Positions 21,109 to 30,497 of a stretch of DNA of 64,000 nt are shown here, one piece after another (within the stretch, counting starts at the first letter, position 1; each line of letters opens with the position of its first letter). Location: the NCBI GenBank assembly GCA_005862285.1, contig SZXW01000014.1, positions 62,001 to 126,000 of the forward strand. The letters are read 5' to 3'. The translations under genes were made by a program, and so were the position numbers. The notes under the pieces are model-generated. The model had not been told where the DNA came from. It saw nothing but the letters and a program-made list of their open reading frames with translations, and ran no database searches. This DNA is from Chlorobium sp. GTDB taxonomy: Bacteria > Bacteroidota > Chlorobiia > Chlorobiales > Chlorobiaceae.

Positions 21109-22628
21109 TAAAGCAAGCAAACGATATCCTGGATTTCACCAAGGATATCGATTTCAGCAAGGAAAGCAGGATACCTCCCTATTCCACTGAAATCGAGCAG
21201 GAAGTCCTGGCCTGTATTCTTCTTGAAGATGATCCCATAGAACAGGTTATCCAGATATTCGGCGACAACAGGGAAGAGGTTTTTTACGAGAAACGCCACC
21301 AGATCATTTTCAAGGCGATGATGCAGCTGTACAACAAACGGCAGGCTATAGACATCATCACGGTAAGCGAAGAGCTGCTGAAAATGAGCGAGCTCGAAAA
21401 TGTCGGAGGCAGGCACTACCTTGCAGAACTTTCCGGCAAAGTTATCAGCGCGGCGAACATCGAGTATTATGCCCGCCTTTCGAAGGAAAAATACCTTTAT
21501 CGCCGTATGATTTCCATATCGGCAAAAATATCTTCCACCGCCTACGGCTCGTCGATGGATATTTTTGATCTTGTTGAACATGCCTCACAGCAGTTTTTCA
21601 ACATATCCCAGGCCGGAATCAAAAAGAAAGCGACCCCGATAAAGGAACTTGTGAAAAACGGTATCAGGATGCTCGAAAACCTGAGGGAATCACAATCTTC
21701 CGTTACCGGCGTCGCTTCAGGTTTTTCCGATCTCGACCAGATGACGGCCGGGTTTCAGCCTTCCGACATGATCATAATTGCAGCAAGGCCTTCGGCAGGT
21801 AAAACCGCCTTTTCCCTTGCGCTTGCAAGAAATGCCGCTGTAAATTTCGATACTCCCGTGCTGTTTTTCAGTCTTGAAATGGCGGAAGTACAGCTCGCGA
21901 TCAGGCTCATGTGCGCCGAAGCGCGTGTCGAATCCCAGCTCGTAAGGACAGGGCGCATCACTCCGAAAATGATGGGAGACATAATCAACAGCATGGACAA
22001 GCTCAATGAAGCGAAATTGTTCATAGACGATACTCCCGGTATTTCGATCATGGAGCTTGCGGCAAAGACACGCAGGATGAAACAGGAACAAAACATCGGC
22101 ATGGTCGTGGTTGATTACCTTCAGCTTGTAACGCCGGTCCGTGACGGCAAGTCAAACAGGGAACAGGAGATCGCCCAGATATCGAGGTCACTGAAAGCAC
22201 TTGCAAAGGAACTCAACATTCCGGTCATTGCCCTTGCACAGCTCAATCGCTCCGTCGAACAACGCTCAGGCGACCGGAGACCCCAACTCAGCGATTTGAG
22301 GGAATCAGGCTCCATCGAACAGGATGCTGACGTGGTCATGTTCCTGTCTCGTCCCGAAATGTACGGCAAAACAACCTTCGAAGACGGTGCTTCCACCAAA
22401 GACGTCGTGGAAGTTATCATAGGCAAACAGAGAAACGGCCCGATCGGAGACATAAGGTTGTTGTTCCTTAAAAATTACGGCCGTTTTCAATCCATGGCAA
22501 ATACCTATATTACCGGAGGCGGAGAAGTCACTTATTCACCTGAACAGGAGGGCTTTCAACCTGCACTGCCCGATCCGGGTAAAATGAATGCCGGTTCATT
22601 TATAACTCATGATGATGCACCCTTTTAA
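21105..22628 (+). CDS. dnaB: Replicative DNA helicase DnaB
   Basis: The 507-residue hexameric helicase unwinds DNA at the replication fork. The N-terminal DnaB domain (about 25-135; PPYSTEIEQEVLACIL) is followed by the RecA-like domain with Walker A ARPSAGKTAFSLALARNAA, Walker B VVVDYLQLV and DLRESGSIEQDADVV. No intein is present. It overlaps the glycosylase gene by four bases. The C-terminal tail is acidic and disordered. Confidence 0.96.
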   Translation: MIKQANDILDFTKDIDFSKESRIPPYSTEIEQEVLACILLEDDPIEQVIQIFGDNREEVFYEKRHQIIFKAMMQLYNKRQAIDIITVSEELLKMSELENVGGRHYLAELSGKVISAANIEYYARLSKEKYLYRRMISISAKISSTAYGSSMDIFDLVEHASQQFFNISQAGIKKKATPIKELVKNGIRMLENLRESQSSVTGVASGFSDLDQMTAGFQPSDMIIIAARPSAGKTAFSLALARNAAVNFDTPVLFFSLEMAEVQLAIRLMCAEARVESQLVRTGRITPKMMGDIINSMDKLNEAKLFIDDTPGISIMELAAKTRRMKQEQNIGMVVVDYLQLVTPVRDGKSNREQEIAQISRSLKALAKELNIPVIALAQLNRSVEQRSGDRRPQLSDLRESGSIEQDADVVMFLSRPEMYGKTTFEDGASTKDVVEVIIGKQRNGPIGDIRLLFLKNYGRFQSMANTYITGGGEVTYSPEQEGFQPALPDPGKMNAGSFITHDDAPF

Positions 22629-22637
22629 GTATTAGCT

Positions 22638-24440
22638 ATGTCAGAAAAAAAATCCCCCGCTGACGTCGGAATCAAAGCAAAAAAAACAGAAACAGTTGTG
22701 AAGGGCACCGAGAAGACCATAAATAAAAAGGAAGAAATCTATACCGGCATCGGCGCATCAAGAGGCATTGCCATCGGAGAGTGCTATGCATTCGTGAAGG
22801 AACAGGGCGAACACGACTTCCGCAAACTCGAGGAAAAAGACGTCACGGAAGAAGTTGAACGTTTTCTTGCCGCTCTGCGGCGTTCGGAAAAAGAGCTGAA
22901 AAAAATAGAGAAAGTTACGACCCGGAAACTCGGCAAAGGATATTCCGACCTCTTTCAGGCCCAGATCATGGTCCTCCACGATCCTGTACTCGTAAAAGCC
23001 ATTTCAAACCGAATCCTCTCGGAACACAAACCAGCACATGTCGTTATTGAAGAAGAGTTTGACCAGTATGTCGAGAAACTCAAGAATTCCGATGAACTGC
23101 TGTTCCGTGAACGTGCTGACGATCTACAGGATATCAAGGACCGGATCATCAGAAACCTTCATATAAAAAAGCTTCATTCATGGCTTCCGGAAGGTGTTAT
23201 TGTTGTATCCTACCACCTTTCACCGGCTGACGTCATTCTGCTGAGCCGCAGCAACATCAAGGGCTTCATCACCGATACCGGAGGGAAAACCTCCCATATT
23301 TCGCTTATCTGCAAGTCCCTGAACATACCGATCGTCGTTGGATTCGGAAACCTCTCACAGAAGGTATCGACCGGTATGAAGATGATCCTTGACGCAAGTA
23401 CCGGAAAGGTTATCATCAACCCTGAAGAAAAAACGCTTGCATATTATACTGAAAAGCAGAAGGATGAAAAACAGATTGAAGACAATGCTTCCCTTACAGC
23501 CGAACTTCCTGCAACAACAAAATGCGGTGTCAGGATCACCTTCTATGCAAATATCGATTTCAAGGAGGAACTGGATACCATAAAAGCATCAGGTGCAGAA
23601 GGCGTCGGACTCTACAGAAGCGAAAACCTTTTTACCGACGGCACGAAAACGCCGAGGGAGTCCCTGCAGTATGCCTATTACCGTGAAATGGCCGACACCA
23701 TCAATCCGATGCCTATCGATATCCGCCTTTTCGATATAGGTGGAGACAAACTGCTCTATTCACCTATAAAGGAACCGAATCCGAACCTTGGCTGGAGAGG
23801 CATCAGGATACTCATCGATATCCCTGATATCCTCGAAGCACAGATCAGGGCGATCGTACGGGCAAACACCCATGGCAACATCGACATCCTCATTCCCATG
23901 ATCGTTTCGATCGATGAAATACGGCAGGTCCGGTCAGTTGTCGACAAAGCTTTTGCTGAACTTGAAAAGGAAGACTCCATGATCGAAAAGCCGGAAATCG
24001 GCGCAATGATCGAGGTGCCCGCTGCCGTTGAACTGATCGATGAAATCACCAGATACGTAGATTTTATCAGTATCGGCACCAATGATCTGACTCAGTACAC
24101 CCTTGCCGTCGACAGAAACAACATCATTGTACAGGACCTGTTCGAAACATTCCACCCTGCAATAATCCGCCAGCTCTTCAGGATTATCAGTGCGGCACAG
24201 AGAAACCGCTGCAGGACAATGCTCTGCGGTGATATGGGATCGAATCCTCTGGCACTGCCATTCCTGATCGGATGCGGACTGAAACGGTTCAGCGTGGTCG
24301 TTTCCGATATTCCCAACCTGAAAACACAGGTATCGCGTTATACGCTTGCCGAGACCGAGGAACTTGCCCACAAGTGCCTTGCGTTTCAAACGGCTTCAGA
24401 AATAAAAAGCTGCCTGGAAGCGTTCCAGGCAGCTCATTGA
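22638..24440 (+). CDS. ptsI: Phosphoenolpyruvate-protein phosphotransferase (enzyme I)
   Basis: Enzyme I takes phosphate from PEP and passes it to HPr. The phospho-accepting histidine is H220 in GGKTSHISLICKSLNIP. The C-terminal PEP-binding barrel has GAEGVGLYRSENLF, FDIGGDKLL and the catalytic MLCGDMGSNPLALPFLIGCG. At 600 residues it carries about 30 extra Lys-rich N-terminal residues. It is nine bases after dnaB. No HPr or sugar-specific EII gene is in the window, so it may have a regulatory rather than a sugar-uptake role. Its last codons carry a hairpin that terminates the opposite gene. Confidence 0.93.
   Translation: MSEKKSPADVGIKAKKTETVVKGTEKTINKKEEIYTGIGASRGIAIGECYAFVKEQGEHDFRKLEEKDVTEEVERFLAALRRSEKELKKIEKVTTRKLGKGYSDLFQAQIMVLHDPVLVKAISNRILSEHKPAHVVIEEEFDQYVEKLKNSDELLFRERADDLQDIKDRIIRNLHIKKLHSWLPEGVIVVSYHLSPADVILLSRSNIKGFITDTGGKTSHISLICKSLNIPIVVGFGNLSQKVSTGMKMILDASTGKVIINPEEKTLAYYTEKQKDEKQIEDNASLTAELPATTKCGVRITFYANIDFKEELDTIKASGAEGVGLYRSENLFTDGTKTPRESLQYAYYREMADTINPMPIDIRLFDIGGDKLLYSPIKEPNPNLGWRGIRILIDIPDILEAQIRAIVRANTHGNIDILIPMIVSIDEIRQVRSVVDKAFAELEKEDSMIEKPEIGAMIEVPAAVELIDEITRYVDFISIGTNDLTQYTLAVDRNNIIVQDLFETFHPAIIRQLFRIISAAQRNRCRTMLCGDMGSNPLALPFLIGCGLKRFSVVVSDIPNLKTQVSRYTLAETEELAHKCLAFQTASEIKSCLEAFQAAH
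24408..24434 (-). terminator. Terminator of ppiD embedded in the 3' end of ptsI
   Basis: A perfect 12-bp inverted repeat, AGCTGCCTGGAA and TTCCAGGCAGCT with a three-base loop, lies inside the final codons of ptsI. On the minus strand it is followed by TTTTTATTTC, making a rho-independent terminator for ppiD, which ends at 24475. On the plus strand no T-run follows. Confidence 0.8.
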
Positions 24441-24474
24441 TCTACCATTCCGATTCAGGATCACAGGTCAGGAT

Positions 24475-26589
24475 TCAGGGCCTGAGGTCCTCGATTTTCG
24501 AGTTTTTACGGACCGAATCGAAATATTCCTCCATTGTCTGCTGCTGTTTGACCTGAAGAAGCTGAGGGGCGATCTTGACCGTCTCAGCTTTGAGGTCGAC
24601 ACCTTCCGGCAGAGCTTTCCTCGTAACCATGACAAGAGCATAACCGCTGGCTGTCTTTACCGGAGCAGACAATTTTCCGTTATCGAGACCTGATATTGCC
24701 TCGACAAGAGGCCTGTCATTACCGTAACCAGGTATAAATGCATCGCTCCAGCGGATTTCCTCGGCTGTCACAACATTGACTCCCGGATTTGCTGCAGCAA
24801 TTTTCTCAAGCGTCGCACCCGGAGCCTTTGCCATCGAGGCAAGCTTTTTCTCCAGTGCAGCTCCTTTTTTCTCTCTTACCAGCTCAGCCGTAATCCTTTG
24901 CTTCAGTTCCTGGTCGAGCAACCGGTAGCCGGTATCGTTCATCGCAGTCAGGCGCATGATATAAAAACCTTTTTCAGTTTCGATCACATCCGAAATCTCA
25001 CCCTCCTTGGACTTGAATGCAAACGAAGAGATTTTATCACTGTAACCTATTGACGGAACAGGCATACGTTTTCCGAATTCTCCTGTCTTCTCGATTTGAA
25101 GTTTCTGTGAAGCCGCGGCCTTGTCGAGGCCTGCCGACTTGGCGGTCATCTGGAAAGCCATGGCAATCCGCCTCCTGCTGTCCGCGGTTTCCGTAGAAGG
25201 CTTGATATTCCGGACGATTTCCGAACAGACTATGGCTTTCTGGTCGAAACCGGTAACCTTGATGATGTGCAGACCGAACTGTGTCTGGACCGGCCCTATG
25301 ACAGCTCCAGGACTGGCTTTGAAAACAGCTTCGGAAAAAGCCGGCACCATTTTGTCCTTGCTGAACCATCCGATGTCACCACCGTTAGCAGCGCTGCCGG
25401 GATCAGCGGAATATTTCCTGGCAAGTTCCTCAAAAGGCACTCCTGCCTGTAGCTGTTTGAAAATCAGCGGAATCAGCTCGCGAACCTTCTGTATATCACT
25501 GCTGTTTGAAGGATTGACCCGCAGCAGGATATGTGAGGCTCTTGCAACAGGCTGAGCAGATGTGGTTACCTCCCTCACCTTGATCAGCCGGTACTCACCC
25601 CTGTCGGCTACTGGACCGATCATTGCTCCGGGTTTGAGGTTCGATGGATTGAACACAACACTGGCGGCTGCCTCGGAAAAATTCGAACGGTTGTACTTTA
25701 CATTGATGCCGGTCGGCCGGTCGCTCTGCAGTTTGACAAATTCGCTGTCGCTCTTGGCCCCTGAAAATTCCGCACGAAGAGCGTCAAGCTCGGTGCGGGA
25801 ACTCAGACTGTCTTTCGATGAAGGGATCAGCGGAAAAAAGACATAATCGGCTTTCCTCGATGGAACCTGTTTGAAAAGCTCTTTATGTTCGTCGTAATAT
25901 TTTTTTATTTCATCTTCTTTTACAGGATAATTGCTGTCCGGCCCGGCAAAGCTGAACGGGAAAGGAATAAAAGAGGCTGAAAAACGGGAAAGCTGCCTTT
26001 TGACAATATCATCGATATCGCTGCCGTTAACATGGTCGAGCGACTGAAGCGCCCTGATAAGTTTACTGATTTTCAGTTCCCTTCGTACGATCTTTTCAAC
26101 CTGGAGCCAGAGATCCTTGGCCCGCGGGTCACGACGCGCAGCTTCAAGTTTCTTGCGGTCAATGGTTCCTGTAGCAGGATCGGTGAAATTCTGACGGATC
26201 ACCATTGGCGGATTCGGACCATCGAGAGCTTCGACAACTTCCTGGTCCTGCAGCGTAATGCCGAATTTTTCCAACTGCTGCTCGAGCAGGGTCTGATCGA
26301 CAACAACCTTCCATGCCTGTTCCTGCATGCCAAGTTCGATTTCAGGGGTAATCTCGGTCGACGAATTGGTTCTCCGGAAATTCTCTGATATCTCCTTGTA
26401 TATTTCATCATACTGGCTGTAAGGAATTTCCTTCCCATTTACCTTGCCGGCGAGATTCATCTTGCCCTTGCCGGAAAATCCACCAGTGTACTGCATACCC
26501 CACTCAAAAACGATCAACGCAAGAAACGCGATCAAAAGGGTAAATAAAATAACATGCGTTTTATCCCGCAAGCTGGTCATGAAACCCAT
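24475..26589 (-). CDS. PpiD/SurA-type periplasmic peptidyl-prolyl isomerase
   Basis: The 704-residue chaperone has an N-terminal membrane anchor (about 12-30, VILFTLLIAFLALIVFEW), a SurA-N-like helical domain and a parvulin domain with ASHILLRVNPSN through GGDIGWFSKDKMVPAFSEAV and GPVQTQFGLHIIKV. A second, degenerate rotamase-like segment follows. It helps fold proteins leaving the Sec translocon. It converges with ptsI and is followed on the same strand side by pcm upstream. Confidence 0.9.
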   Translation of the reverse strand: MGFMTSLRDKTHVILFTLLIAFLALIVFEWGMQYTGGFSGKGKMNLAGKVNGKEIPYSQYDEIYKEISENFRRTNSSTEITPEIELGMQEQAWKVVVDQTLLEQQLEKFGITLQDQEVVEALDGPNPPMVIRQNFTDPATGTIDRKKLEAARRDPRAKDLWLQVEKIVRRELKISKLIRALQSLDHVNGSDIDDIVKRQLSRFSASFIPFPFSFAGPDSNYPVKEDEIKKYYDEHKELFKQVPSRKADYVFFPLIPSSKDSLSSRTELDALRAEFSGAKSDSEFVKLQSDRPTGINVKYNRSNFSEAAASVVFNPSNLKPGAMIGPVADRGEYRLIKVREVTTSAQPVARASHILLRVNPSNSSDIQKVRELIPLIFKQLQAGVPFEELARKYSADPGSAANGGDIGWFSKDKMVPAFSEAVFKASPGAVIGPVQTQFGLHIIKVTGFDQKAIVCSEIVRNIKPSTETADSRRRIAMAFQMTAKSAGLDKAAASQKLQIEKTGEFGKRMPVPSIGYSDKISSFAFKSKEGEISDVIETEKGFYIMRLTAMNDTGYRLLDQELKQRITAELVREKKGAALEKKLASMAKAPGATLEKIAAANPGVNVVTAEEIRWSDAFIPGYGNDRPLVEAISGLDNGKLSAPVKTASGYALVMVTRKALPEGVDLKAETVKIAPQLLQVKQQQTMEEYFDSVRKNSKIEDLRP

Positions 26590-26614
26590 AAATCATCCCT
26601 TCATTAATGTGTTG

Positions 26615-27277
26615 TTAAAAAACAGTTGAGTCCCAACCTTCCTTGCCGACAAGAGGGACAAAAACAAAATGGTGAAAGGCTTCCCTGCTGTAAGCTCCAC
26701 CATGCCTCCGGATAACGGTCATCTGCTGCGAATCATGGCTGCCCAGTGGGATAACCATACATCCGTTTTCCGCAAGCTGCCCGAGAAGCGGTCCAGGTTC
26801 CTTCGGAGCGCCTGCGGTAACAATGATACCATCGAACGGAGCCTCTTCCGGCCACCCGAGGGTACCGTCTCGCAAACTGCATGCTATATCGAGACCAAGC
26901 CGTAAAAAAATATCTTCGGCCCTTTCTTTCAGTTCCGGAATTCTTTCAATCGTATAAACCGAATACCCCAGCGCATCGAGGATAGCGGCCTGGTAACCTG
27001 ACCCGGTCCCAATCTCGAGTACTTTCCCTGAAGGAACACGCTCCAGAAGCAATGTAGTCATATATGCGACCGTATACGGCTGGGAAATAGTCTGGCCGAA
27101 GCCGATGGGATAGGCGCAATCGTTATAGGCAAAATCAATGGTATCCCCTTCAAAAAAAAGGTGACGTTTCACCTGAAGAAATGCATCGAGCACCTTACGG
27201 TTATCGATACCGTATTGCCTGAGCGTTTCAACCATCTCCACCCTGCTGAGCTCGAGAAGTTTTTCCGATCGTTCCAT
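26615..27277 (-). CDS. pcm: Protein-L-isoaspartate O-methyltransferase
   Basis: The 220-residue enzyme methylates isoaspartyl residues that form in ageing proteins and so starts their repair. The SAM-binding motif VLEIGTGSGYQAAILDALG and the substrate-loop region YPIGFGQTISQPYTVAYMT are plain. The gene is 25 bases upstream of ppiD on the same strand, so the two protein-quality genes are probably co-transcribed. Confidence 0.94.
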   Translation of the reverse strand: MERSEKLLELSRVEMVETLRQYGIDNRKVLDAFLQVKRHLFFEGDTIDFAYNDCAYPIGFGQTISQPYTVAYMTTLLLERVPSGKVLEIGTGSGYQAAILDALGYSVYTIERIPELKERAEDIFLRLGLDIACSLRDGTLGWPEEAPFDGIIVTAGAPKEPGPLLGQLAENGCMVIPLGSHDSQQMTVIRRHGGAYSREAFHHFVFVPLVGKEGWDSTVF

Positions 27278-27402
27278 TACAAAAAAACTTTGAGCGATTA
27301 ATCTCCCCTGTATCTGTTCGACACCGTATCTTTCAACAAGTATAACATGCTTCCGTCTTTACATATTCGTTCGATAATATTGCATAAAAACCATAAAAAA
27401 CA

Positions 27403-27978
27403 ATGACCGGTTTGCAGTTTACCATTTTCGGGAACCCGGCACATGAAGGCACCTATGCCCTCCTGGTCCATGTCTCAAAGCCTCTTGAACTGGCATTCGG
27501 CAGATTTCAGGGAGGCAGGGTGATCGCGGTTCCCGAAGGTGATTACATCTACATTGGTTCAGCGCTTGGCGGAAAAAGGGCAGGAAACCCGCTTGCACAA
27601 AGACTCCTGCGACACGCGTCGAGGTCCGATGGAAAAAACCATCATGCAATCCGAAAATCTGTCGAAAACCTTTTCTATGATCCGGCAACCAGTCACCGTA
27701 ACCATATCAGTACCGGCGGAAAAAAACTGCACTGGCACATCGATTACCTGCTGGATTGCACTGAAGCTGAAATCGATCATATCATCATCATACAAAGTCC
27801 GCGAAGGCTTGAAGAGAATATATCCGGACTGCTCGGTTCACTCGAAGAAACATCGCTGCTTGCCTATCGTCTCGGCGCTCAGGACAGCAGAAGAAGCACT
27901 CATCTGCTGAAGCTTTCGAGCCGGGAAAACATGTTTTTGAATCTCAGAAATGCCATTCCACCGCTTCTTGAACCATAA
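27403..27978 (+). CDS. DUF123 (GIY-YIG-like) protein
   Basis: The 191-residue product has the DUF123 pattern GTYALLVHVSKPLELAFGRF, YIYIGSALGGKRAGNPLAQR, RLLRHAS and KKLHWHIDYLL. The YIYIGSA strand resembles the GIY-YIG nuclease core, and the family is often found with or fused to endonuclease III. The function is unknown. There is no nth gene beside it here. It converges with ftsY with only 12 bases between stops. Confidence 0.85.
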   Translation: MTGLQFTIFGNPAHEGTYALLVHVSKPLELAFGRFQGGRVIAVPEGDYIYIGSALGGKRAGNPLAQRLLRHASRSDGKNHHAIRKSVENLFYDPATSHRNHISTGGKKLHWHIDYLLDCTEAEIDHIIIIQSPRRLEENISGLLGSLEETSLLAYRLGAQDSRRSTHLLKLSSRENMFLNLRNAIPPLLEP

Positions 27979-27990
27979 AGTCCGGAACCG

Positions 27991-28935
27991 TTAACGTCCA
28001 AGCAAAGCTTCGACAAATTTCTCGCGGTCGAACAACTGGAAATCGTCAATTTTCTCGCCAACACCGATATATTTGACCGGCAGATTCAGTTCACGTGAAA
28101 TGGAAAGCACTATCCCACCTTTCGAAGTGCCGTCAAGCTTGGTGACGATGAGGCCGGTCACATGGACAAATTTTGTAAACTCCCTCGCCTGCATAACAGC
28201 ATTCTGCCCGGTCGTACCGTCAAGAACCAGCAGCACTTCATGAGGCGCTTCGGGAATTTTCTTTTTAGCAACCCGCATGATTTTCGCGAGCTCTTCCATA
28301 AGATGGCTCTTGTTATGAAGCCTGCCGGCCGTATCGACAAGCACTACATCGGAATTGCGGGCTACAGCAGCACTTACTGCGTCGAAAACCACGGATGCGG
28401 GATCGGCACCCTGGCCCTGGCCGATCAGCGGAACCCCCGCCCGGTCAGCCCAGATTTTCAGCTGTTCATAAGCGGCAGCCCTGAAAGTGTCGGCTGCGGC
28501 AATCATGACTTTCTTTCCGGCCTTTTCATAATGATGGGCAAGCTTTGCGATACTGGTGGTTTTTCCTGCCCCGTTGACTCCGACAATCAGTATCACATAG
28601 GGTTTTGCCGGCAGCCTGGCATCGAAATCGAGCGGATGCTCTTCGCCGGTCTCGGTCAGCATAAGCTGGATTTCGTCCATGAGCATCCGGTTGAGCTCCT
28701 CTTCGGAACGGTAGGTCTCTTTTTTTGCCCGCTCCGTTATCGCATCGACAATGCCGAGTGTGGTTTCGACGCCAACATCTGCCGCAACGAGAATGGTTTC
28801 AAGCTCCTCGAGGAATTCATCATCTATCTCCGTTTTCCCCTGCGTTATGAAGGAAAGTTTTTCACGAAGGGTTTCGCGGGTTTTTCCCAGGCCTTCCTTC
28901 AGCCTTGAAATTTTGAACTTATCAAAAAAACCCAT
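27991..28935 (-). CDS. ftsY: Signal recognition particle receptor FtsY
   Basis: FtsY is the SRP receptor GTPase that docks ribosome-nascent chains at the Sec translocon. The 314-residue protein is the short form without the long acidic A domain. The N domain (about 1-95) precedes the G domain with GVNGAGKTTSIAKLAHHY, DTFRAAAYEQL, VDTAGRLHNKSHLM and TKLDGTSKGG. It is a single gene between DUF123 and thiL, divergent from the latter. Confidence 0.96.
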   Translation of the reverse strand: MGFFDKFKISRLKEGLGKTRETLREKLSFITQGKTEIDDEFLEELETILVAADVGVETTLGIVDAITERAKKETYRSEEELNRMLMDEIQLMLTETGEEHPLDFDARLPAKPYVILIVGVNGAGKTTSIAKLAHHYEKAGKKVMIAAADTFRAAAYEQLKIWADRAGVPLIGQGQGADPASVVFDAVSAAVARNSDVVLVDTAGRLHNKSHLMEELAKIMRVAKKKIPEAPHEVLLVLDGTTGQNAVMQAREFTKFVHVTGLIVTKLDGTSKGGIVLSISRELNLPVKYIGVGEKIDDFQLFDREKFVEALLGR

Positions 28936-29042
28936 AAAAAGAGGTATTGTCCCTGTTAGTGAAAGTCTGCCTCCGGAACTTTGCCGGGAAAAAACAATAC
29001 CGGCAGACGTGATTTCTTATCCGTATCAATGTACATAAAAAT

Positions 29043-30110
29043 ATGCCATATAAAGCTATCAAGGAAATCGGGGAATTCAGGCTTATCGGGAAGATAAGTG
29101 AAATAGCCGAACCCACGCTGGAAGCCGTTCCGGATCTGATCAACGGCATCGGCGACGACTGTGCGGTCTACAAGGTATCGGATACACTCCTTCAGGTGGC
29201 AACCACCGATATCCTTGTCGACCAGATTCACTTCGATCTCCTGACAACCCCGATAAAACATCTCGGAAGCAAGGCGATCAGCGTCAACGTCTCCGATATC
29301 TGCGCCATGAACGCCCTGCCCCGCTACGCCCTTATTTCCCTTGCCATACCTCCATCGTTCACCGTGGAAATGATCGAGGAGCTTTACCGCGGCATGCAGC
29401 ATGCTGCATTACACTACGGAATCGCCATCGCCGGCGGCGATACCTCTTCGTCACGCTCCGGCCTGGTTATTTCTGTATCCATGGTTGGAGAAGTGCATCC
29501 TGACCGGGTAACGCTCCGGAAAGGTGCGGAACCCGGCGACCTTGTCTGCGTTACCGGCGCACTCGGAGGAGCTGCCGCGGGCCTCCGTCTCCTCATGCGG
29601 GAAAAGGAGATCATGCTGGAACACATCGAAAACAACGAGCCTTACAACAGGAACGTCATGGCCGACCTTCAGGAATACCGTGAAGCCATAAAACGTCAGC
29701 TTCTGCCGCTTGCGCGCCTCGAAACCGTAAGGTTCCTCGAAGCTCAGGGTGTCCGCCCTTCAGCCATGATCGACATTTCAGACGGCCTCAGCTCAGACCT
29801 TCAGCATATCTGCAGTCAGTCCGGAACCGGTGCCCTCATCCATGAAAACCGCATCCCGATCCATGCCGAAACACGGCTGATTGCCGATGAACTGCAGCAG
29901 GATGCACTGACGTGGGCTTTGACGGGAGGTGAAGATTATGAACTGCTGTTTACCATTCCGAAAAATTGTTCCGGGCTCATCGAGCACAGCAGGGATATTT
30001 CGATCATAGGCGAAATCACGGAAGCTGAAGCCGGAATCAGCATTACGGACATATACGGAATGACGATCGACCTGACAGCGATAAAGGGATTCGATCATTT
30101 TCAAACCTGA
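29043..30110 (+). CDS. thiL: Thiamine-monophosphate kinase
   Basis: ThiL phosphorylates thiamine monophosphate to the active cofactor TPP. The 355-residue protein has the AIR-synthase-like fold with GIGDDCAVYKV, TTDILVDQIHFDL, AINVSDICAMNALPR-like NVSDICAMNALPRYALISLA and the C-terminal WALTGGEDYELLFTI. It stands alone; no other thi gene is near. A tRNA gene follows about 110 bases later. Confidence 0.95.
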   Translation: MPYKAIKEIGEFRLIGKISEIAEPTLEAVPDLINGIGDDCAVYKVSDTLLQVATTDILVDQIHFDLLTTPIKHLGSKAISVNVSDICAMNALPRYALISLAIPPSFTVEMIEELYRGMQHAALHYGIAIAGGDTSSSRSGLVISVSMVGEVHPDRVTLRKGAEPGDLVCVTGALGGAAAGLRLLMREKEIMLEHIENNEPYNRNVMADLQEYREAIKRQLLPLARLETVRFLEAQGVRPSAMIDISDGLSSDLQHICSQSGTGALIHENRIPIHAETRLIADELQQDALTWALTGGEDYELLFTIPKNCSGLIEHSRDISIIGEITEAEAGISITDIYGMTIDLTAIKGFDHFQT

Positions 30111-30218
30111 ACCGATGCCGCGTTGAATGCGTCATTATCACCGTTTCCGAAATCATTTATTTTTTTGGTAAACCATGTGAAGATAGTAAATTGTTCGACC
30201 TCCCAAGGGAAACATGCT

Positions 30219-30307
30219 GCCGAAGTGGCGGAACTGGTAGACGCCCAGGACTTAAAATCCTGTGTTCAGCAATGGACGTGCGGGTTCGATTCCCGCCTTC
30301 GGCACCA
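30219..30307 (+). tRNA. tRNA-Leu (anticodon TAA), CCA encoded
   Basis: The acceptor arms GCCGAAG and CTTCGGC pair exactly and are followed by ACCA. The anticodon arm CAGGA-CTTAAAA-TCCTG puts TAA at the anticodon. A long variable arm precedes the T arm GCGGG-TTCGATT-CCCGC, as expected for leucine tRNA. Confidence 0.97.
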
Positions 30308-30497
30308 TACGACACTTCAAGGCCTTCCGGTATTTTTCGTTATACTGTATTGACATCAGAGATACATCGCAGGCGGTAAAAACCATTGATACGAGCCTAA
30401 ATCGGGGCAATGCAAGACATAAGCATCATTCTCCGGAAAACAGAAACATCTTTTACTCTCCTTTTCAGCCACCATTCACTCAAAATTGAAAACGATC

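Noticed and set aside
30123-30489. Several plus-strand frames crossing 30219-30307
   Set aside because: They read through a complete tRNA-Leu gene and have no protein features.
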